Source: Fibrobacterota bacterium
GTDB lineage: Bacteria > Fibrobacterota > Fibrobacteria > UBA11236
Direction of reading: 5' to 3'
DNA length: 53,041 nucleotides
NCBI GenBank assembly: GCA_028287465.1
Contig: JAQBPO010000025.1
Coordinates: 1-53,041, forward strand
The position numbers and the translations under genes are program-made. The notes under the pieces are model-generated. The model saw nothing but the letters and a program-made list of their open reading frames with translations, ran no database searches and was not told where the DNA came from. This document shows, piece after piece, positions 46,601 through 53,041 of the stretch. How positions within the stretch are numbered: the first letter of the stretch is position 1; each line of letters begins with the position of its first letter.

Positions 46601-47108
46601 CCCAGAGCGGGAATTGCGCCGCCTGGTGCGAGACCATGGAGGCCGCGTTATCCCCGAAAACCATGTCGAATACAACCGCATGGGTCATCTCATGCTTCAG
46701 GACGTGGTAGAATTCCGTATAGCTGCCCTCGAAGGGGAGCACGATGCGGTTCTTGAAGATTTCCGTGAAACCGCCGATGCCTTCGTGGAGCGGGAGCCGG
46801 ATGACGTTGGTCTGCTCGAATTCGGCATGGGAGTTGTGGATGATGATCGGGACGCGGGCCCCGAGCTTATGGCCGACCGTTCCGGATACGCTCTTGTACA
46901 TCGTCTCCACGTGGCGCGCCGCGAAGCTCGCGATCAGATCGGCGCCCTGCGGGAAGTAGATGTCGAAATGCTCGGTGCGGAAGAAGGACCACTTGAATTG
47001 GTGGTATTGCACCTTGTTCTGGCCGAAGGCCTGTGCGCATACGCGATCGGGCAGGCCGATTATCAGGGCGCCCATCAGCAAAGCCGGCCAAAGAAGTCTA
47101 ATCCGCAA
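43653..47108 (-). CDS. Exported protease-like / WD40-like propeller / outer-membrane barrel protein
   Basis: 1151 aa. A TTG start at 47108, right after GGGGGAA, gives a clean signal peptide (MRIRLLWPALLMGALIIGLP); it overlaps aroD by 11 bases. Earlier ATGs would run deep into aroD. Next come a gluzincin-like region with HEMTH (in FYHVLKHEMTHAVV) and WVSEGLAEYA, a TolB/PD40 propeller (about 300-620; repeats such as ISWSPDSKQMAI, PSWSRDGRWIAFSG, PAFSPSGKWIAFES), and a Lys/Asp/Ser/Ala-rich linker (about 640-780) ending in a run of lysines. The last ~370 residues look like a beta-barrel of surface-antigen type ending in GAEF. Similar multi-domain proteins are found in other Gram-negatives without known substrates. 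Confidence 0.85.
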   Translation of the reverse strand: MRIRLLWPALLMGALIIGLPDRVCAQAFGQNKVQYHQFKWSFFRTEHFDIYFPQGADLIASFAARHVETMYKSVSGTVGHKLGARVPIIIHNSHAEFEQTNVIRLPLHEGIGGFTEIFKNRIVLPFEGSYTEFYHVLKHEMTHAVVFDMVFGDNAASMVSHQAAQFPLWVSEGLAEYASLGWDLSSEFFMVDATTFGYVAPPTVDFGGFLAYKGGQLFLHFVETTYGKGTVTRLIKALTEAHDLPQAFKRVTRTSLEEAGEIWLRELRFIYWPELGQRNYGKTVARQLTEHGKDQSFYNLQPSISPNGEEIAYFSDKESWEAIFILNIKSEKVTRTVIQGGKGEKHESFHSFKSGISWSPDSKQMAIVSKVHGKDVIHLIGATKKNKGKIIREIAPDVQAILSPSWSRDGRWIAFSGMKDGLTDIYVWDLQKNELKQLTHDLAHDDHPAFSPSGKWIAFESDRRNAILRPPSANPLDDYDSLLMFKDIYRIGLGGDSLTKVAGGAFDEKQPSYGPSDSTLVFISNRSGIDNIYLSQDSAGTFIDKPLSNLLSGCFTPSWSWDGKNLAFSLFEEGGWDIFLMKNPLSKVIAGELPKSRFIKSLADTSLHFFRPLNWANLSSYNADSLRIDSTARADSIKTATAKKDSTEKIRKAKASAAVGAAIAKDSADLVNKTRKENDAAKARKDSVLASGPPRTKADSAARDSALASSASPGNPRADSSKKAEQDDSTRMAAKSDSAAGENAGISQGKKKKKKGRSPFLADSSIYIADDGSFRKNTYRPVWSLDNANAALGIDNQYGYGGLAYITLSDLMGDQELSFALSINGSWENTNGAVSYDYLALKTDFSLMAYHQAQLSQYSLFNDTNSVFNDSIFLDRQWGFGTSASYPFSVFTRLEFEARTLFSSRTHQNNDGGKLSADDAYDPITINALFPSIRWVHDNTMWGMVGPVNGERLYANVTAVPPAFQDRFSFVVADADFRKYWEYFKKYTLAIRVSGGVSEALGDHENPHQFWVGGEDFTFNAHANNANLPKKLEEFYFSQFDFPLRGFDYYEFKGTRKFVSNIEFRYPFIREFSVVWPIPLSLRYIMGNVFADYGGAWSQGDAFDEMGLGLGWGMRMNLGIFVLKYTQAYAIKGVGTHTNPSREYWSLGAEF

Positions 47109-47967
47109 GCAATTCCCCCGGGATGCGGGCCTCGGCCCAGTCCACCATTTCCGAATCCGATTCCAAACTCTTACCGGACAGGTCCGCCGCCGATTCCGCC
47201 GGAATCCCCGCATAGAATGCCGCCAGGTCCCGCACTGAGAGCTGACCGGGCGCGACGGCGGCGCCGGTCAGGTATCCATAGGTGAAAGGGCATCCGAGGA
47301 GGGGCCCCAGTACGCGGCTCACCCTTCCGATCCGGCCCATCGAAAGGGCGCAGCCATTGGGAGTCGCCTGGGCCATTTCCCGGGTGAAGGCGATCAGTTC
47401 GCCGAGGTCTCCGCGGTTCCCGCAGGTCACCGCGAACTTCATCCCGTCGGGACGATGGGACTGCATCTCGCCCATCAAGGCCCGCAGGCCTTCCCTCGGC
47501 CGGCAACGGCGGAAATCATGATGCGAGAGCAGCAGTTTCGCGGCCCCCCTTTGGAACCGGTCCCTGGCCTTGTAGGAAAGCGAGGCGAATTCCTCGATCT
47601 CCACATCGACCCAATCGCATGCGGGATCTTTGGAATCCAGGCCAAGGGCCTCCCATACCGCTTCGCGCGCAGGCGCGTCCGCATCCGGCCATGCCCCGCC
47701 ATCGCGCTCGAGCCGGATCGTCAAGAGGGTTTCCAAGGGACGTCCCATCCGCTTCAGGGATTCCTCGCGGAAGGAACGGAGTTCTCCGGGGATGCGCTCG
47801 GCGTCGAAACCGTCGGCGCGGAACTCGGCGATATCGCAGGTTCCGAGCTCGTTCCATATAGCGGGATCCATCCGGTTGGAGGCGGTGACAATGCCGATGA
47901 TTCTGGCCCCAAACCGGTTTTTTGTACTTTCAACCACGATGCCATCCAAATTTACAATAGTATGCAT
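47098..47967 (-). CDS. aroD: Type I 3-dehydroquinate dehydratase
   Basis: 289 aa. Step three of the shikimate pathway: dehydration of 3-dehydroquinate through a Schiff base. Motifs are CDIAEFRADGF (substrate-binding acidic residues), LLTIR, SHHDF with catalytic His, MKFAVTCGN with the Schiff-base Lys, SMGRIGRVSRVLG and VAPGQLSV. The start at ATG 47967 adds about 20 residues before GARIIGIVTASN, where the family usually begins, so a later start is possible. The start is only 37 bases from a divergent gene. The next gene overlaps by 11 bases. Confidence 0.92.
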   Translation of the reverse strand: MHTIVNLDGIVVESTKNRFGARIIGIVTASNRMDPAIWNELGTCDIAEFRADGFDAERIPGELRSFREESLKRMGRPLETLLTIRLERDGGAWPDADAPAREAVWEALGLDSKDPACDWVDVEIEEFASLSYKARDRFQRGAAKLLLSHHDFRRCRPREGLRALMGEMQSHRPDGMKFAVTCGNRGDLGELIAFTREMAQATPNGCALSMGRIGRVSRVLGPLLGCPFTYGYLTGAAVAPGQLSVRDLAAFYAGIPAESAADLSGKSLESDSEMVDWAEARIPGELLAD

Positions 47968-48004
47968 CCCTGAACCCGGATTTTTCCACCTCAAATCTAC
48001 AGTA

Positions 48005-49063
48005 ATGGAAGGCATTGCAAAGGCCTTTATTCTCGCCACTTGCCTTCTTTCCCTCGGCCTCTCCGCGGACCTCCGCGTTTCCCCCGCGACGGGCCCGGGC
48101 GCGCCTCCCGATTCCGTGCGCTCCGGAAGTCTTTTCGAACCGGAACAGGACGCGGCCATCTTAACCTCCCTCGACCTTATCTACCGCGCCGATTATGCCG
48201 GCGCCGACAGCGTCCTCGCCGCCCTTCCCGATGGGCCCGCGCGCGGCTACTTCCGCGGCCTGACGGCGATAAACCGGTTCAACGACCTCGGCGACACGGT
48301 CGCCCTCCGCGCCGCCGGGGAATTCTGGGCGAGGCTCGACCGCGCCGGCGATTCTTCCGCCTCCTTCGTGCGCTGGGACCCTAACTATCCCCTCTACCGC
48401 GGCCTCGCCGAACTGCAATTGAGCTACGTAGCCAGCCTGACCGGCGGACGCATCCAGTCCGCGCGGCTGGGACGCAAGGCCGTCGGCCACCTGCGCCCCC
48501 TTGCCCGGTTCGCGGAAGCCGAAGCCGCCCTCGCCCTGTATGACTACTACAAGGCCGACCTCTTGCAGGGGGTGGAGTGGATGCCCTTCGTCAAGGCGGA
48601 CAGGGAGGCGCCTCTGCGCAGGCTGGAAGCCTCCATCCCCCGCTCCCGATACCTGAGGGAAATCCTCCAGACCTCCTTGCAATGGATTTACTACGACCTG
48701 GGGCGGTATGACCGGGGATCGGGCCCCATAACCGGTTTCCTGGCGCGCTACCCGCGCAACCGCCTCTACCGCCAGATGCAGGCCGATTTCCGGTATCGCC
48801 GCGGTGACCTGGATTCGGCCCGGAGGATCCACGAGGATCTGGTCCTGGAATACCGGGGTTTGGCCCGGATTTACCCGCACCCGCCTTATCTCCCATTGGG
48901 CTACCTGAGTTCGGTGGGTAATTTGGCCAAGATCAACGCGGCCCAGAACCGTCGGGAAGCCCTCCAGTCCCAACTCGCGATCTGGCATTCGCCCGAGTAT
49001 GGCGGTATGATGAAGTGGCTGCCTGGAAGCCTAAGGCGCGAAGTCGATTCATTGAAGAAATAA
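48005..49063 (+). CDS. Exported helical-repeat protein, unknown
   Basis: 352 aa with signal peptide MEGIAKAFILATCLLSLGLSA. The mature chain has many Ala, Leu, Tyr and Arg residues in helical arrays (for example RADYAGADSVLAALPDGPARGYFRGL, and FRYRRGDLDSARRIHEDLV), like tetratricopeptide repeats, but I cannot define the repeats firmly. No ribosome binding site stands out before ATG 48005. It is divergent from aroD with only 37 bases between starts. Function not known. Confidence 0.65.
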   Translation: MEGIAKAFILATCLLSLGLSADLRVSPATGPGAPPDSVRSGSLFEPEQDAAILTSLDLIYRADYAGADSVLAALPDGPARGYFRGLTAINRFNDLGDTVALRAAGEFWARLDRAGDSSASFVRWDPNYPLYRGLAELQLSYVASLTGGRIQSARLGRKAVGHLRPLARFAEAEAALALYDYYKADLLQGVEWMPFVKADREAPLRRLEASIPRSRYLREILQTSLQWIYYDLGRYDRGSGPITGFLARYPRNRLYRQMQADFRYRRGDLDSARRIHEDLVLEYRGLARIYPHPPYLPLGYLSSVGNLAKINAAQNRREALQSQLAIWHSPEYGGMMKWLPGSLRREVDSLKK

Positions 49064-49084
49064 AAGCGGCTTCCGGCGGGGGGA

Positions 49085-49105
49085 AACGGGCGATAAATCC
49101 CCGTT
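49085..49105 (+). terminator. Weak hairpin after the helical-repeat gene
   Basis: AACGGG pairs with CCCGTT across a 9-base loop, 22 bases after the stop; a weak T/A-rich stretch follows. Low confidence. Confidence 0.3.
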
Positions 49106-49191
49106 ATTCCCGGAGAGAAAAAAGCCTCATTTTGTTATCTTAGAACCGCAACCAATGACAAATTTCCCCGCATCCGGAGCCATTCCCCCCT

Positions 49192-51086
49192 ATGTCCACC
49201 GACGTGCATAACATCCCGATCAATCCGAACGAAAAGTCCCATATCGATGTGGACTCCGTGACCATCCGTTTCGCCGGCGATTCCGGCGACGGAATGCAGA
49301 TCACGGGCACCCAGTTCACCGACGCCGCCGCCGTTTTCGGCAATGATCTGGCCACCATGCCGGATTTCCCCGCCGAGATCCGGGCCCCGGCCGGAACCGT
49401 CGCGGGGGTGAGCGCGTACCAGATCCACTTCTCCTCCGAGGACATCAAGACCCCGGGCGACGACCTCAACGTGCTGGTGGCCATGAACGCCGCCGCCCTG
49501 AAGGCCAATATCGGCGACCTCGAAGAGGGCGGCATCCTCCTCATCGACGAAGCCGGCTTTACGGAAAAGGACTTCGAGAAGGCCGAGATGAAGAGCAATC
49601 CGCTCGAAGACGGCTCCCTCAACGGCTACCGGGTCATCAAGGCGAACATCACCGAGCTGACCATGAACGCGGTGAAGGAGACGGGCCTGAAGGGCAAGTC
49701 CGCGGAACTCTGCAAGAATTTCTTCACCTTGGGGATCATGTATTGGCTGTACGACCGCCCCCTCAACCATACCCTCAAGTGGCTGGACGAGAAATACGGC
49801 CCCAAGACCAAGTACAAGGACAAGCCCGAAATCGCCGAGTCCAACAAGAAGGCCCTGACCTCGGGCTACAACTTCGCCGATACCGTCGAGCTGTTCACTT
49901 CGCATTACCGCGTCAAGAAAGCGGCCCTGCCCAAGGGCAAGTACCGCAAGATTTCCGGGAATGAAGCCACCGTGTTCGGCCTGCTCACCGCCTCCCAGAA
50001 GTCCGGCCGCCAGCTCTTCTACGGCAGCTATCCCATCACGCCGGCCTCGGATATCCTCCATGGCCTTTCCAAGCATAAGAACTTCGGAGTCATCACCTTC
50101 CAGGCCGAAGACGAGATCGCCGCCATCGCCTCCGCCATCGGTTCCGCCTATGCCGGCGGCCTCGGCGTGACCGCCACCTCCGGACCGGGCATCTGCCTCA
50201 AGCTGGAGGCCATGGGCCTCGGCGTCATGACCGAACTGCCGCTCATCATAATCGACGTCCAGCGCGGCGGCCCTTCCACGGGCCTCCCCACCAAGACGGA
50301 ACAATCGGATCTGCTCATGGTCATGTTCGGCCGCAGCGGCGACAGCCCGCTTCCGGTATTGGCGGCACGGTCGCCCAGCGATTGCTTCAACATGGCCGTG
50401 GAGGCCGCCCGCATCGCCCTGAAATACATGACCCCGGTGGTCCTGCTCACCGACGGCTACATCGCCAATGGCTCGGAGCCCTGGCTCATCCCCGACCACA
50501 CGGCCATCCCCGAGATGAAGACCAACCTGGTCACGTCGAATGGCGAGGAGGCCTTCCAGGCCTATGCCCGCGACCCGGTCACCAACGCCCGCAAATGGGC
50601 CATCCCGGGAACCCCGGGCCTGGAACACCGCATCGGCGGGCTCGAGAAGGCGCGCAATACCGGCGCGGTGGCCTACGATCCGGAAAACCACCAGGGCATG
50701 ACCAATGAGCGCCACGCCAAGATCGCCGGCATCGCCAACGACATCCCGCTCGCGGAAGTCATGGGCCATAAGGACGGCGACGCCCTCGTGGTGAGCTGGG
50801 GCGGCACCTTCGGCACCGTCTCCACCGCGGTGGAAGAGTGCAACAAGGCCGGCATGAAACTCGGGCATGTGCACCTGCAATATCTGAATCCCCTGCCCCG
50901 CAACCTGGCGGAACTCCTGACCGGCGCGGAGCGGGTCATCGTTCCGGAACTGAACATGGGCCAGTTGCGCATGCTCCTGGGCGGCACCTTCGGGATCCAG
51001 ATCCAAGGAATCAATCAAGTGAGGGGAAAGCCCTTCAAAGTGTCCTATCTCGCATCGGAATTGCATCGGATTTTGGAGACCCAGAA

Positions 51087-51090
<4 letters not shown>
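49192..51090 (+). CDS. korA: 2-oxoglutarate:ferredoxin oxidoreductase, fused gamma-alpha subunit
   Basis: 632 aa, a fusion of the gamma domain (about 1-200, VTIRFAGDSGDGMQITGTQF) with the alpha subunit (about 255-630, YGSYPITPASDI, FQAEDEIAAIASAIGSAYAGG, TSGPGICLKLEAMGLGVMTELPLII, QRGGPSTGLPTKTEQSDLL). The enzyme decarboxylates 2-oxoglutarate to succinyl-CoA with reduction of ferredoxin, or runs in reverse. Overlap with korB is four bases (ATGA). It resembles KorA more than pyruvate oxidoreductase because the alpha and beta chains are separate and the gamma part is fused at the front; substrate preference is inferred. Confidence 0.92.
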
Positions 51091-52094
<1,004 letters not shown>

Positions 52095-52181
52095 TCCCGG
52101 CTCCTTGAAGATCGCCCGGTTCCGACCCGAAGGAACCAACCCGGCGGTCCCGTTCGTCCAAGTGCGGTCCTCACGGGCCGG

Positions 52182-52210
52182 GCGGCCCCCAACCGGGGCC
52201 GCTTTTTATT
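52182..52210 (+). terminator. Rho-independent terminator after korB
   Basis: Perfect 8-bp stem GCGGCCCC / GGGGCCGC with a 5-base loop, followed at once by TTTTTATTT. This ends the korAB transcript and separates it from the TIGR02147 gene. Confidence 0.9.
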
Positions 52211-52334
52211 TCCAGTTTGACCAAGACGCCCTTGAACGGCGCGAAATCAGCCTTGAATCGGCGATTCCCTGCCGTTTCCAGGGCCCGGTATGTAACTTTG
52301 TGTCCGAATCATCCCTGGCAACGGGAGCTTTTCC

Positions 52335-53041
52335 ATGGGTAAAGCAGGTGCAGCGTCCCTCCCGATGGCCGGAGAGCGCTCACAGATAGAAGCGGAAACG
52401 CCGTCTCGCAGCCAAGAACCCGTGTTCCAGGAACGCCGTTTGAGTTCTCTTAACCCTAAAGCCGACCTCGGGAAACCGGACCTGTTCCAATACCTGGAAT
52501 ACCGGGCCTTCCTGAGCGACTACGTGGAATGGAGACAAAAGGGCAATGCCTCATTTTCCAAACGGGCCTTCTCGCAGAAATATTTCGGTTCGACCGGGAT
52601 CCTCTATACCGTCATCCAGGGCGGTCGCGACCTGGGCCCGAAGCTCCGCGTGCGGTGCGCCGCCGCGCTCTCGCTCAACGATAAAGAGAACGACTATTTC
52701 GAATTGCTCGTCCAGCACAACCAGGCCAAAGCGGACCTAGAGAGGAATTTCCTGTTCGAGAAGCTCTCCCGGTTCCGCAACTCAAAGCCATGGGTTGTCT
52801 CGGCGAACCAGCATAAATACTACGCGAAATGGTACCATGCCGTGGTGTTCAGCTATTTCGGCCTCGACAAGAAGAAGTCGACGCCCAGGGAGATCGCGGC
52901 CGAAATCTATCCCCCGCTCACCGAGAAGCAGGTGCAGGAATCCATCGACCTCCTGATGGAGCTCGAACTGGTCAAGAAGTCCGATCGCGGCTACGCCCTG
53001 ACACGCAACCACGTGGTCTCGGGAGGCTTCAGCGGCGAAGT
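52335..53041 (+). CDS. TIGR02147 (DUF4423) family protein, copy 3 (cut by window end)
   Basis: The frame runs from ATG 52335 past the last base, so at least 235 residues are seen. After an N-terminal extension (about 48 residues, probably disordered) come DLFQYLEYRAFLSDYVEW, SFSKRAFSQKYFGSTGILYTVIQGG, ENDYFELLVQHNQAKA and HKYYAKWYHAVVFSYF, which match copies 1 and 2 in order. A winged-helix-like region (ITEKQ-type helix, LLMELELVKKSDRGYAL) follows. What lies downstream, where the other two copies have a lipoprotein gene, is outside the window. Confidence 0.88.
   Translation, partial: MGKAGAASLPMAGERSQIEAETPSRSQEPVFQERRLSSLNPKADLGKPDLFQYLEYRAFLSDYVEWRQKGNASFSKRAFSQKYFGSTGILYTVIQGGRDLGPKLRVRCAAALSLNDKENDYFELLVQHNQAKADLERNFLFEKLSRFRNSKPWVVSANQHKYYAKWYHAVVFSYFGLDKKKSTPREIAAEIYPPLTEKQVQESIDLLMELELVKKSDRGYALTRNHVVSGGFSGE

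Noticed and set aside
49135-51066. 643-codon frame opposite korA
   Set aside because: Antisense shadow of korA.

Overview
This 53 kb, high-GC window looks like chromosome of a free-living member of the Fibrobacterota (Fibrobacteres). The main evidence is three members of the TIGR02147/DUF4423 family, a paralogous family expanded in Fibrobacter. Supporting evidence is the number of predicted lipoproteins and secreted proteins, a GlgM/GlgE alpha-glucan pathway and a ferredoxin-linked 2-oxoglutarate oxidoreductase. I saw no rRNA, tRNA, CRISPR array, insertion sequence or prophage. Genes are dense on both strands, and only one non-coding gap exceeds 300 bases (31521-31859, next to dnaA).

Layout. 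0-8.7 kb: two translationally coupled TIGR02147-lipoprotein pairs (26-1682 and 6452-8673) flank a minus-strand run (unknown 359-aa protein, dtd, O-methyltransferase), enolase with a strong terminator, and an HEXXH membrane protein. 8.9-13.3 kb: secreted proteins, including a lipocalin-like protein, a seven-repeat beta-propeller and a large unknown exported protein. 13.4-18.1 kb: a surface-glycan or glycolipid cluster (GT32-like, DUF2334 deacetylase-like and two GT4 enzymes) plus a Dabb protein. 18.1-23.9 kb: a CobS-family membrane protein lacking its conserved acidic residues and overlapping RNase R, a small Cys protein and a hybrid histidine kinase. 24.1-30.2 kb: GlgM and GlgE (maltose-1-phosphate route to alpha-glucan), a small zinc-ribbon-like protein and PtsP (EI-Ntr). 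30.2-38.2 kb: dnaA (no dnaN beside it), a membrane protein, squalene/phytoene synthase coupled to lspA, rluD, a methyltransferase, and a GH20-like glycosidase with a small exported partner. 38.2-43.6 kb: topB, a serine-recombinase-fold protein that has lost its catalytic residues, a GT4 enzyme and an EIIA-Ntr protein. 43.6-53 kb: a very large protease-like/propeller/outer-membrane-barrel protein, aroD, an exported unknown protein, korA-korB, and a third TIGR02147 gene cut by the window end.

How the parts connect. GlgM should make maltose-1-phosphate for GlgE. PtsP and the EIIA protein are two of the three parts of a nitrogen-type phosphorelay; HPr/NPr is not here. LspA would mature the lipoproteins. 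The most novel-looking items are: the TIGR02147-lipoprotein pairs, which share a motif just after the lipidated Cys; the recombinase-fold protein with Ser, Arg and Asp of the active site replaced; the CobS paralogue without its metal/substrate acids; and a GlgE without the usual helical insert domain but with a long Ala/Pro/Lys tail. Functions given for these four are inference.
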